DNA of 64,000 nucleotides. Origin: Zarea fungicola (taxonomy: Eukaryota; Ascomycota; Sordariomycetes; Hypocreales; Cordycipitaceae). The position numbers and the translations under genes are program-made. Location of the stretch: assembly GCA_900169235.1 (NCBI GenBank), contig FWCC01000278.1:124001-188000 (forward strand), in the 5' to 3' direction. Position 1 is the stretch's first letter; each line of letters begins with the position of its first letter. Below, in pieces: positions 47,339-57,446 of the stretch. Below the pieces are notes generated by a model. It ran no database searches, had not been told where the DNA came from, and saw only the letters and a program-made list of their open reading frames with translations.

Positions 47339-48220
47339 ATGGGCAACAACTACAATATCGAGACATTGTTTCAGGTCAAAGGCCTTGTCGCAGTTATAAC
47401 CGGCGGAGGCTCTGGCCTTGGTTCTATTGCCGCGCATGCTCTCACGGACAATGGGGCGAAGGCTGTTTACATCCTTGGTCGTCGCCAAGATGCACTGCAA
47501 GCCACCAAAGCAGCATCTTCTAACCCGGACATCATACATCCCATCCGCTGTGATGTGACTTCAAAGAAAGACCTCCAAGCCGCGGTCGATCACATTCGCA
47601 AGCAAACCGGCTATTGCAACGTTCTTTTAGCCAACAGTGGTACCGTCACAGCCAGTCTTGGCCCAATCGACCCGAGTTGCGATTTGAAAACTCTCCAGGA
47701 GCAGCTGTGGAAACCGGATCTGGATGAGTTTTCAAAGACATTCCGCGTGAACAATGCCGGCGCTTTCTACTCTGTCGTTGCCTTTATGGATCTTCTAGAC
47801 AAGGGTAATAAGCGCGGCGATATCTCACAAAAGTCCCAGGTCATCTTCACAAGCTCCGCCGCGGGATACTCGCGGCTACCTGCTGCTGGATTCGCCTATG
47901 CGTCTAGTAAAGCTGGCGTAACACACATGACAAAGCAGCTAGCCACCACATTTGCTCCGTACAAAATACGAGTGAATGCCATTGCGCCTGGTTACTTTCC
48001 AAGTGAGATGACAGCGCAAATGAGCATCATGAAAGGGGATAAAGACCCTCGAGAAGAAGGAGCTGTGCCCTCCTCGCTTGTTCCGTTGCAACGGATAGGC
48101 ACAGAAGAGGACTTTGCAGCTATTATCTTGTTTCTGACTAGTACGGCTGGTGGCTATATTGACGGCAACATTGTGCTGACTGATGGTGGTCGTGTATGCA
48201 CTGTACCTAGTAGCTACTAG
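47339..48220 (+). CDS. short-chain dehydrogenase/reductase, 293 aa
   Basis: Classical SDR, NAD(P)H-dependent oxidation or reduction of a hydroxyl or keto group. The cofactor loop is VITGGGSGLGSIAA at about 19-32. CDVTS follows the third strand, which fits the adenine-binding Asp. The region NSGTV replaces the usual NNAG, while VNNAGAFYSV comes later in helix 4. The catalytic Ser is in IFTSSAAGYS; Tyr and Lys are in YASSKAG (about 180-186). The C-terminal IDGNIVLTDGG is typical. Single exon, start ATG 47339. It converges with the next SDR gene. Substrate unknown; a tailoring role in the neighbouring cluster is likely but unproven. Confidence 0.9.
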   Translation: MGNNYNIETLFQVKGLVAVITGGGSGLGSIAAHALTDNGAKAVYILGRRQDALQATKAASSNPDIIHPIRCDVTSKKDLQAAVDHIRKQTGYCNVLLANSGTVTASLGPIDPSCDLKTLQEQLWKPDLDEFSKTFRVNNAGAFYSVVAFMDLLDKGNKRGDISQKSQVIFTSSAAGYSRLPAAGFAYASSKAGVTHMTKQLATTFAPYKIRVNAIAPGYFPSEMTAQMSIMKGDKDPREEGAVPSSLVPLQRIGTEEDFAAIILFLTSTAGGYIDGNIVLTDGGRVCTVPSSY

Positions 48221-48883
48221 ACAACCTGTTAAAATGTACTGTTGTCCCATTTCGCCACGCGTGGCAGTGTTAGTTGGTGATTTGTTTGCATCTTAGAACA
48301 CATAAAATATATGCAATGTCCATGCGACTTGAAGATTATAACACATCGAAGCGCTAGACAAAACTGTTGACTACAGTGTTAGAGTTGGGACGTTCAGCAA
48401 TAAGATAAGAACAATAAATTCTTAATTCTTCATACTATTCTTCCATCTTTTACCTGTGATCCCTTCTACTTCCACTTCATTCCTGGTATAACCCTTAGCA
48501 AAATCTTTATAGAAGTTAGAGAATAAGTGACTGCATTATACAGTCCCCTGTAGGTCTAGTTTCTGAGAGCCTCAACCCAGTTCCTTGGCTCTAACTAGAA
48601 TAGGAAGATTCTGCGGCGCTTGCATGATGATGCGAACAGGATGTCTGGACCTGATTCTCGTTGTCCCTATACTAGAAGGAGCTAGTTTAGTAGCGCTCGT
48701 TTGACTCCTCTGATAGCTGTGATATTTAAGGTCGGGCACCCTTTCAAAGGGCTGTTCCTTGGCTTCGCCAACTGCCCTGGCGAGCTGATTAGTACGAACC
48801 ATCACAATCCCACGAGCCACCGGCCGCGTTGCAAATGAAACAAGATCCCAATTGTATATTCAGTAAAAATTATCAATCGTACA
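48221..48883. other. intergenic between convergent genes
   Basis: 3' flanks of the two SDR genes. An AT-rich stretch at 48370-48440 has no further signal. Confidence 0.4.
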
Positions 48884-49873
48884 CTACTCCAGCACTGTGG
48901 TAAATTTAAACATCTCCTTGTTCGCGACTGCGCCGCTGGCACCCTCTCTCTCACAGCTCTTGCTCACATCTTCCCAGAGCTCAGCGAGCTTCAGCTGCTC
49001 AGAGCATCTCTGCTTCGTCGAGCCCAATGCATCAGTGCCAAGGGCCACGCGCACGGCCCAGGGCTTGTCCGCCGCCGCTCCCCGTCGCGTGGCAATGTCA
49101 TACATGGCGGAAGCGCACTTTGAAATATCGCCTGATGCATGATCCTTGACATTGCTCATCATGGTGCCGACAAACTGGGAAAACAGGGGTCCATACGCTT
49201 CAATGGCAGGGCCGTTGCTTCCAAAGCTGGCCGACGAATCGCGCGGCTGGCCCAGCTGCGTCTGGAAGCCACCGCATTCAAACGAAACGCAGCGAATTCC
49301 CATTGGGCGCACCTCCTTGGCAAAGGACTCCACAAAGGCGCTCAGAGCAGCCTTGGAGGCCGAGTAGTGCGCCATGAAGGGAAGCATGGCCCAGGTGGCG
49401 CTGGACGAAGTAAAGGCGATGCAGCCGCTGCCTTGAGCGCGCATGTGAGGCAAAATGGCATTGGTGACGTGGAGCTGTCCAAAAAAGTTGACGTTGAACA
49501 TGTTTTGGATAAATTTGTCGCTAGGGTTGGCGTGTCAGTACTTCCTGATTGTGGTTGCTTGGGTATTTGCTTCAGAATTGACTTACTCTCCCTCTTCAGC
49601 AGGCTTAACAGCAGCCATGCCAGCATTATTGACCAGAATGTCAATGTGGCCGAAAATCTCCCAGGCGGAATTAATCTGCTGCTTTACATGGTCTTGGCCA
49701 GAAGTAATGTCGAGCTCGAGCAGGCCAAGGTTGTCAGATTTGAGACTTTCGACTTTGGCTGCGACGTTGCGGCCACAGGCAATGACTTTGTCGCCCTGAG
49801 CGAGGATGCGCTCAACCAGTGCGAATCCAAGGCCGGAAGTGGCGCCAGTAACAAGCCAGATCTGGTTCGACAT
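48884..49873 (-). CDS. short-chain dehydrogenase/reductase, 307 aa
   Basis: Second SDR. Minus-strand exons are 49587-49873 and 48884-49520. The N-terminus is ideal: IWLVTGATSGLGFALVERIL with the Rossmann TGxxxGxG at 9-16, then ACGRN and LDITS, and ILVNNAGMA after strand 4. After a 66-bp intron the catalytic series follows: FTSSSATWAMLP (Ser) and HYSASKAALSAFVESFAKEV (Tyr-x3-Lys). This form (TSGLG, ASKAALSAF) resembles oxidoreductases active on ketones or retinoid- or sterol-like alcohols. It is divergent from the Zn2Cys6 regulator, sharing a 689-bp promoter that holds two operator-like arrays. Confidence 0.9.
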
Positions 49874-50054
49874 TGCTGTAGTTGGAGCGTTTAGAATAAA
49901 GGTTATTTAAAGTAAGTGGCTCTGAAAGGATGCTGTAAAATGAAGAACTGTTGTGAATTGAGTTGAGAATTCCTGCAAAAGCTTTGCAGAACAAGAGGTA
50001 TTTATATTAATTTATTTACTTCATGTTTGGCTGGTCTTTACATTGCATCTCCGT

Positions 50055-50168
50055 CGGACGAATCTGTGGCATGACCACGACGGACGACGATTTGACAAGT
50101 TGAAGATCTCGACGGACGAGTTTGGCAGATGAAGACCGGACGCACCAAGGCGGACGAACGCCGGACGA
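50055..50168 (+). promoter_or_regulatory. array of six CGGACGA-type sites
   Basis: CGGACGA occurs at 50055-50061, 50081-50087, 50113-50119, 50151-50157 and 50162-50168, with a one-base variant CGGACGC at 50137-50143. Each contains a CGG triplet, the half-site type bound by Zn2Cys6 proteins. The array lies about 180-295 bp upstream of the SDR start. Confidence 0.65.
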
Positions 50169-50414
50169 AAAGCAGGCCGTGTGAGTGAAGAAGGCTGTAG
50201 CTTGTCACTCAAAGGACTGCAGCCTAGCGCTGAGATTTGTTATTATCCAATTACCTAGCCTAGGCCTAATACTCTCTAGATCTGAAAAATAAAGTGGATT
50301 GATGCTTCGGCAAGAATGAGTCCTTGACTCCGAATCTTGTGTTCTCTGTAAGCTTTGTCAGGTTCCCACCACCATGAGCTAATCGACGCCGCCCCGCCAC
50401 ACAGTCCATTAGAC

Positions 50415-50552
50415 TCGTCCGTCTTTTTCGTCCGGTTCTTCGTCCGGTTTCGTCCGTCGAGTTGCATCGCATCCCTGAGTCGTCACCCAGTCCATCACCT
50501 CTCGTCCGTTACATCTGTCGTCCGCAACATCTTGTCCGTCATATCTCGTCCG
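50415..50552 (-). promoter_or_regulatory. array of eight TCGTCCG-type sites
   Basis: TCGTCCG, the inverse of CGGACGA, occurs at 50415, 50428, 50440, 50450, 50502, 50518 and 50546 (start positions), with a variant TTGTCCG at 50532. Spacings are 10-16 bp apart from one 52-bp step. The last site ends 10 bp before the regulator's ATG, so some may lie in the 5' UTR. In each gene's own sense strand the motif reads TCGTCCG. Confidence 0.65.
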
Positions 50553-50562
50553 TTTCATTGAC

Positions 50563-52633
50563 ATGGATAGTTCAGCCGAGCCCCCAATGAAGGAGAGAAG
50601 GCGGGTCCGCAAAGGCACACATAGCTGTACCGAATGTAAGTCACGCACATATGTGCTTACACTATATGCCAGTTTTATGACGTAAACTGATACCACAGCG
50701 CGGCAAGGTCGGCGAAGGAAAAATCGCTGCATTTTCCCCAATGGCAGTCCAGTTTGCAACAATTGTGCAGAGCGCGGCTTGGACTGTGTCGACCAGCGCG
50801 ACGCTCCAGCTCCATTTAGCAGGTCGAAGTCAAAAGATACTCACCACGGCCCCCATGCGCATCTTTCTGGGGCAAAAGTGCCGGTGCATAGTAGCAGGCC
50901 CAAATCTCCAAATATCACGAACCCTACTCAGGATATAGGACTGAATCCTCCTTTTCTTTCTGCACTGAGTGCTTCTGTACGTGGAAAACCCCTCGTCGCT
51001 GGAGAATGATGGCTAACTAGTACACCCAAAGACCGCAGGAACCATGTCGTCTCAGACAATTATGGAAAGTTTTTCATCCCTCGATTCATATCACACGACA
51101 ATACGCAACTGGATTTTATCCATTCTTCCCACTCGCGAGGAGATCCTCGGCACTTTGAGTAGCAATGGCTATTGGTGGGACAGTTTCCAGAAAAAGACTC
51201 GCGCAATATCGCGCGCGAGTGCGATGGAGCCTCTAAGGTCATTTGCTACCCGGGTGATGGACAAAGGAACACCGGCTGAGCTAGCGACCCTTGCCATTGG
51301 TTATGAGCGAAGTCTCGATGGCGACTACACACGGCTGGCGGTGATTGAGAGGCTCATGATGTCGTCATTTGAGTTAATATGCACCTTGGAAGGCTTGGAG
51401 TGCATAATACTACTCGCCAAGACGTATACTGATATTGGAAAGCCGAAACGGGCGTGGTTTACCTGGCGCAAGGGACTGTCGGCGGCGCAATTTCTCGTAT
51501 GCCCTCGCCACATTCATTTCGTAAAATATCCTAACGAGACTAACATTTTACAGGGCCTCCATAGACTGCGACCAGATGCGCCCGAAACTCAGTGGAAGAT
51601 ATGGTGGGCTATATATCACGGCGATCGCTTCGCGAGCCTCCTGCTCGGCCTGCCGCACGGCGGCCATGACGCAACGCTACACGAAAAATCATCTTCAAAA
51701 AGTACCGACTCGCGCAGCCCCGAAGCTTGGGTGGCTAACTGTGTATTTGACACCTGTGTCATTGCAGGGCAGGTCGTTGTCCACAACACGGCACCTGACA
51801 AGCTGTCGTATGCGACTGCGATGAAGCTGGAGGAGCAGATGAGCAACATTGCGAGTACAGCGCCAGCTAACTGGTGGGAAGTTGGCACCGAACTACCGCC
51901 AAGGGCGTCTGACGCCGACAAGCTGCTGGATAGGATCCTTGTCCAGCTCTTCTTTCTCCATGTCCGCATGTACCTGCACCTCCCCTTTCTCACCTCCACC
52001 GCGCCGGTCGAGCAAATCCTGTCCAGCAGCCGCCAGTGTTTTAGCACCGCGCAGAAGCTCGTGCAGCGATATCTGCTGCTGCGCAAGCCGACGTCCAATG
52101 GCCGCAGCCTGTTTGAGTGCAAGACGACGGACTTTGTCGGCTTCACCGCCGCGGTCGTCCTGTTCGTCGCGCGGGAGTGGCAGGCCGCCTACGGACTGAT
52201 TGAGGACGGCGAGCGCTGGACCAGTCTGCAGCTCGTCACCGAGGCGCAGGCTACGTTTCAGCAGCTGCAATTGACCAGAGGCTGCAACGTCGCGACGCAG
52301 TGCGCCGCGGGACTGCGACAACTGCTCCAGTCTACAGACGCAGAGAAAATCATCATTCCGTATTTTGGCGTAATCACTCTTCGCGCTCGACCCCGCGCGC
52401 CAGTTTATAAGGAGCCAGCTCGTACAATAGCCGAAGAAGGAGCAGAGTACATTCCCGTGCCAGAGAATCCAGCAATCGGGGCAGTGGATTTTGCATTTGA
52501 GCTCGGCGACTTTGCTTCACCACATTTCCCACAGAATCAGGATGCCGTCGGCGACCAAGTAATGAGCAATCCTTTTCCGGATATAAACGAACTAGATTGG
52601 GACATTGACCAAAACTGGGGATTCATTCTTTGA
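50563..52633 (+). CDS. Zn2Cys6 transcription factor, candidate cluster regulator, 628 aa
   Basis: Regulator with its zinc cluster at about residues 22-52. Exons are 50563-50635, 50708-50976, 51032-51496 and 51554-52633. Intron 1 ends in AAG at 50705-50707: this gives CTECRRRKNRC then CNNCAERGLDC, whereas the CAG 9 bases earlier would lose the second Cys. Intron 2 also ends in AAG. Intron 3 is 57 bp, in frame and stop-free; removing it restores AAQFLGLHRLR, the usual fungal TF middle-homology phrase. The C-terminus is acidic with aromatic residues (INELDWDIDQNWGFIL), like an activation domain. Its promoter carries eight CGG-type sites, so autoregulation is likely. It sits between the SDR pair and the CrtC-like, exporter and terpene synthase-like genes. 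Confidence 0.88.
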
Positions 52634-54032
52634 TCTGGCTATTACTGCGATTGGATTCTTGTCCCACAAGCATATCCCACCAAGTTGGTCAGTCTCTCCA
52701 CAGTGAACAATGTCAAAAGCCAATGCTTCTGAGCGGCACTGAACTTGTAGAGGATTTATACCTTGACGCCTACAACTAGTCTACTAATGAATGCTTATTT
52801 TTATTTCCAATTTATAGTGGAGTTTGGCTCACCATAACTCAACAACTGGGGATGGACAACGTTGGTATAGTCATTGCTGCAGTCCCTGTCGTGAAGAGGC
52901 GCTTACTCCGACTCGCTACTGCACCTAGGGAGGGGTTGGGGGGTTCTCGAAAAAATGATGAAAAAATAGTTAGATCTTTGTTGTGCGCAACCAACACTCA
53001 CGCGTCCCGCCTGTGTCTAATTTCATGACGTAGGGGCTGTTGTAAAAGTAGACCTGCACGCGGCTCCATCATTTTCGGATTCGTTCTGGCAATGGAATAC
53101 ATTCACTCGCACCGTTGAAAATTTAACCAGTAGATTCTGGCAGGTATCGGCTTATGAGTGCAAAAGGACGCGGCACGACACTTGCAAGACTGCTCTGTCC
53201 GTGCAAGGCTCCCCGGCCAGCAACACATCTTCCAGAGAAGCACTAAATTACGGCGAGGATTCACGAAGCGAATGAAGTGTAGACTCCACGCAGCTTTCAT
53301 TTACTTTATTCTGCTATCTTGTTATGGTTACGCAGTTGAAATCCAGGCAAGGATCCCATTTCAGGCTTCCTTATTGGCTAGATTACTGCCACGAACTGGG
53401 TCCTGCTCCAACAAGGAAGCTCTTTGAGTCCACCCATGGATTAGAGAATGACAAGGTGTAAGCAAACAGGTTTTTGCCAAGCTTCCTCGGGACTTTGAAT
53501 CGTACCTTCTGGAAGTCAGGTCCAACTAGGTGCTCGTTGGAAATGACAAGCCTCTACTCTCAACCAAGTTAACAGGAAACTATAGGGTCTCTTTACCCCA
53601 CCGCCCGCACTGCTGCTGTAAAATCCAGAGAAGTGTAAAGGTTGACGTGATTGTTATTTTTCTAGCTTCTCGTCCATCTGCCTATTTGTGGCGGTGCGAC
53701 AGATTTCGGCAAGAAGTTGCGATTCTGAGCTATAAAAGTCTCTAGCGTATCTATAATTGCTGATTGCTTACTGTATCCAAGCTGTCAGCTTTAAATATTA
53801 CGTTTTATATAAGATTAGCGGAGTTTATAGACCTATTTCCGTTTCAAACCTTGCTGGCTAATTTCTCTACTTTTCTGGATAATTTGCTAAAGTGCCATAA
53901 ACTACTCCTGAGAAATTAGGCTTATCTAGGGGCTTATAAAAGACAACCTGATCTATGATTCCACACCCTCATCTCTTTCTTTACAAGTTTCCTACGAAAG
54001 GTTGTAACATCAAGCTAAAAGATCAACCTAAA
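52634..54032. other. intergenic, about 1.4 kb
   Basis: No gene supported. The first 180 bp has a diverged copy at 55114-55320. The last 200 bp is AT-rich with many TA steps. Confidence 0.45.
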
Positions 54033-54437
54033 ATGAAGGGTTTCTACTCTTTGATTTCTGCCATTGGCTTTACTGTTGGCTCATTGGCCGCGGATTGTAC
54101 CCGTGGAAACACTGGATGCTCTGTAGCTCAATTTTGGCAAGTAAGAGATATTGCATGCAATTCTCGTCAATTTGGGAATGTTGATTGCGGTAATGGCTGG
54201 AAGGTGTCTGCTGGACTTCAGTTCACAGTTAACAAAGACGCTAACCAGGCGTATAATGAGCATTGCTGGGTAAGACTGCTATCACGGAAACGATGAGAGC
54301 TGATGTTTAACAGTATATAGGATGCGCTCGGGAACATTCTTAATCAGTGCATAGTTGGAGGTGGTGGTGCTGGTGGAAGCTGGGACTGGAATGTAAATGG
54401 TCACGAGGACAAATGGGTGGTGCTTACCTACAAGTAG
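54033..54437 (+). CDS. small secreted cysteine-rich protein, 117 aa
   Basis: Effector-like secreted protein of unknown family. Exons are 54033-54269 and 54321-54437. The N-terminal ~20 residues form a signal peptide (MKGFYSLISAIGFTVGSLAA). The mature chain has six cysteines, in ADC, TGC, IAC, VDC, EHC and NQC, enough for three disulfides. A GGGGAGG turn follows the last Cys, then an aromatic C-terminus (GSWDWNVNGHEDKWVVLTYK). The splice joins EHCW to DALGNILNQC in frame; another acceptor a little upstream gives a wrong frame. It lies within the candidate cluster region but need not belong to it. Whether it acts on a host, a competitor or the cell wall cannot be told. Confidence 0.75.
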
Positions 54438-55010
54438 AGATTGATGCGCAACAAAGTGGGCAAAGCCTTTGCAGCAAACGCATTAGCCACAGTAGCGACC
54501 CTTTATCCAAGACATCTTATAGCTACTTGACATAGTGCTGTTCCGCACACCGTGGCACTTCCGTCGGCGGAGCGCATTGCCTCGTGAGTGTTGTTTCCTG
54601 GGCAAGAATTTTACTGTAAATACTGACTACGTGCTAGCGTCCGTAAATAAGATAGTGAAGGCTCTTCTCTACATGAAATAAAACAGCGAGTGTCGTCGCG
54701 ATAGGATGAACTTGGAGGGTAATCCATGTCGGTCGCGTCATATCCCGATCATGTCTCGCGGTGCATTTGGTAGCAACGTCTGATGATTCAATAGAACAAA
54801 GTGCTTGCGTGAGAGTTCATGTGCATGATACCAAGCAAGATCAACCTGGCTAACTCTATAAGCCTTGCAGACTCCAAGTAGGGACTGTTTGGAAGCCTTA
54901 TTTTATACCTTTTTAGCCGTCAAATTATAAATTCTGTTGCTTAGTAACAGTCACGTGCTTTTCTAGTGGCTTTACTGAGACTTGCGTTGACGCGATGTAG
55001 AGCCGCAGGT

Positions 55011-55081
55011 CACGAGCTTCCAGAAGGGATAATTTAGAACCAATTATTTATTCCAGCCCCATTTTCTAGACGTGCAATCGC
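55011..55081. repeat. 71-bp direct repeat, left copy
   Basis: Begins CACGAGCTTCCAGAAGGGAT and ends GTGCAATCGC. The right copy is at 57376-57446, same length, five mismatches (about 93 percent). The two copies flank the CrtC-like gene. No open frame. Confidence 0.88.
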
Positions 55082-55320
55082 ACATTGACCAAAACTGGGG
55101 GTTTATTCTTTAAGTATTCACTGGTATTAAATGGAGTGGGTGTTAGTACTATTAGCTCGCCGAACCTGCCTGTGTCATAGCTCGTCTTATTCTCTTACTT
55201 GAACCAACACATACGCCAATGATTCTGGGGGCACTCAGCTAGTAGAGGATTTATACCCTACCGTCCAAGTGACTAGCTGCGCATGCGACTAGTTTAGTAA
55301 TAAATAGTCATTTTAATTCT
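55082..55320 (+). pseudogene. decayed copy of regulator 3' end and downstream flank
   Basis: 55083-55113 reads HIDQNWGFIL plus a stop, matching the last residues of the regulator ending at 52633 (DIDQNWGFIL). Further on, 55216-55252 (GCCAATGATTCTGGGGGCAC..., with TAGAGGATTTATACC) matches 52719-52763 in the regulator's 3' flank at similar spacing. So a block of about 200 bp was duplicated and has diverged. Nothing of the upstream coding part remains next to it. Confidence 0.75.
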
Positions 55321-55886
55321 CTTTTAATGCTATTCCCTAGTATAGGGTAACCTAACCTACCTAAACATTTAGGGATGGAAACCTGCGTAAGGTTTGTGCT
55401 CTAGTTTATACTATAGTATAATAATGCTATTAAATAGTATAAGTAGCTCTCTATTAATAGAAGCCCCTGGCCAGATTGTTGGCGTGTCTCTAGACGAGCC
55501 CTATTATGCTAACTGGAATGGTGGCATGATTATTTGAAGAGTCCAGCTGGTACATCTGTTTGCTTGCCCTTTAGCTGGACCACAGACGTTGAAGAATAAA
55601 GTAAAGTTTATAATACAAAGAAAATAAATTACAAGATAATCAATCAATAATTCAACCTAATTCAATTCAACCCTTCATTTTTTCTTTCTACTATAGGCAC
55701 GTACCTTTCAGCAGTCAGCCTTATGTGTCCAGGATGGAAGCAGTGAGAGGAGTCCAACTTGTTCGTTGGTCAATGTCAGCCGGCATCGTCGGCTTTCCGG
55801 CCAAACAAGCGCTCCGAAGACCGATTTATGTACTACAAAGGTCCGTTGCATTTGCCTGCCATTCTCGCTCCTCACCTTGTCTCATC

Positions 55887-57112
55887 ATGTCGTCATTTCG
55901 CTATTTATTGACCATTACGGCGGCAATTCTAGTGCCATGTGCCATTGCCGCTGTGCCGCCGCAGCTCTGCTCCAAGACTGGGGGTAATGTCCAAGTTCCC
56001 CCTTTCGTCTCTCTGGCGAGCCCGACTGCGCAATTCGTTTCTTGCAACACCGGACATGATGGCCCCAAAGTAAGCCCCATCAGCGCGACTGCATATGATT
56101 GGTGGTACTTTGATGCGGTTTCAGATGACGGATCAGAGGCATTAACTGTCGTATTCTTCACGGCTTCCGCATTGGGATTCCCATTTGAACTGACCAGCGC
56201 CGTCGATGCGACCACAGCGGCTGTTTTTGCCACGTTCGCTGATGGCACAACTAGCGTGGTTCCTCTTGTCGCAGCCGGAGCAACCATTACCACTGCCGGA
56301 GATGGAGCCAGCGGCGTATGGAAAGGCGCCGGGAATTTTACGGGCGCTCCTGACTTGAGCAGCTATCATGTGGCCATTGATTCCCCTCTGCTAGGCGTAC
56401 ATGGTACACTGCAGTTGACCTCGGTAACAAGATTGAATTTCCGCTGTAGGCGATAGGTGACTAACGGGCAGATCAGCGTGGGCCAGGCCACTACCCCTGC
56501 GATCCTCTAGTCGGCGGTGCCAGTGAGCAGCTTGTCCCGCATGTAGGCTGGGTCAATGTTGTTCCTGCGGCAGCTGGTGAGGTAGACTTCACGGTAAGCG
56601 GAAGGCACCTGAAGTTTTCCGGATCTGGCTATCATGACAAGGTATTTATCTTATCCACGAGTCACCTGTCGATAACCGACCACAGAGCTGACCCGGTACA
56701 GAATTGGGGAGATATCCCCTTTACATCAGCTGTAAAGAGCTGGTACTGGGGTCACGGGACGCTCGGCCCGTATGATTTGGTATGGTTTGATGCTATTGCC
56801 AGTGATGGAGTCGAGTACGTGAGCGGTTACGTCCTGGAGCATGGAAAGGTTGTTGGAAGTACCTGCAGCAACGTTCGAGTGCGTCCGGTTGGTACCCAGT
56901 ACCCCCCAACAATTCTATCAAAGGACCCCGACCAATACAACCTCACTATGATGTTGAATGACGGGCGAAACATTTCAGCAACAATAACCAAAAAAGCCAC
57001 GCAAGTCAATGCCGGGTTAGTCGGTAGGTGGATCGGTACTATCAAAGGCACAGTCGGCAGCGAAGCTTACTCTGGGCCCGCTCTCTGGGATCAATTTAAG
57101 CTTTCGATTTGA
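55887..57112 (+). CDS. secreted CrtC-like / lipocalin-fold protein (Diels-Alderase class), 370 aa
   Basis: Protein of the hydroxyneurosporene synthase (CrtC/AttH-like) superfamily, two lipocalin-like domains. Exons are 55887-56423, 56477-56641 and 56702-57112. A signal peptide (MSSFRYLLTITAAILV..., cleavage near AIAA) starts at the chosen ATG; an earlier in-frame ATG at 55734 would bury it. Domain 1 opens SATAYDWWYFDAVSDDG and VVFFTASALGFPF. Domain 2 has GSGYHDKNWGDIPF...WYWGHGTLGPYDLVWFDA, with the family-typical HDxNWG. Several sequons (NFT, NLT, NIS) suggest glycosylation. Fungal proteins of this fold include characterised Diels-Alderases in secondary-metabolite pathways; others have unknown roles. 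The intron 1 acceptor is the CAG at 56474-56476, the one that keeps frame into HYPCDP. Catalysis of a cyclisation here is inference from cluster context. Confidence 0.82.
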
Positions 57113-57320
57113 AATGGACTGTTGAGAGTCTGAGACGAGAATACATGGAATTAGATTATTAGACATCATCGTATGCACGCTCAGACGGGTACGGAAGTCA
57201 TCTGTGATGGGCGCCTAGGCACGATGAAGACTGGGCAAGGTCTCACTTGTATATAGAACAGGAACCGTACACTAGGGCTATAAATTCTTACCAGATATTA
57301 TGATTCAAGTTGCAAAAAAT

Positions 57321-57344
57321 ACTACTACTACTACTACTACTACT
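57321..57344. repeat. (ACT)8 microsatellite
   Basis: Eight perfect ACT triplets, directly seen. Confidence 0.92.
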
Positions 57345-57375
57345 GCACCAAAAAGCACAATTGTAGTCCGCATGC

Positions 57376-57446
57376 CACGAGCTTCCAGACGGGATAATTT
57401 GGAACCAATTGTTTATTCCAGCCCCATTTTCTTGATGTGCAATCGC
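57376..57446. repeat. 71-bp direct repeat, right copy
   Basis: Partner of 55011-55081, same orientation, about 93 percent identical. Lies 264 bp past the CrtC-like stop codon. Confidence 0.88.

Larger units (their letters stand above)
49874..50562. promoter_or_regulatory. bidirectional promoter between SDR and Zn2Cys6 regulator
   Basis: Shared upstream region of two divergent genes. It contains six CGGACG-core sites near the SDR side and eight inverse sites right before the regulator's ATG (listed separately). The central 240 bp lacks the motif. The grouping argues for joint control of both genes. Confidence 0.6.
54438..55886. other. intergenic, about 1.45 kb, with relic copies
   Basis: Contains a 71-bp direct repeat unit, a decayed copy of the regulator's 3' end, and a TA-rich tract at about 55290-55460. 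No intact gene before the CrtC-like start. Confidence 0.5.
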
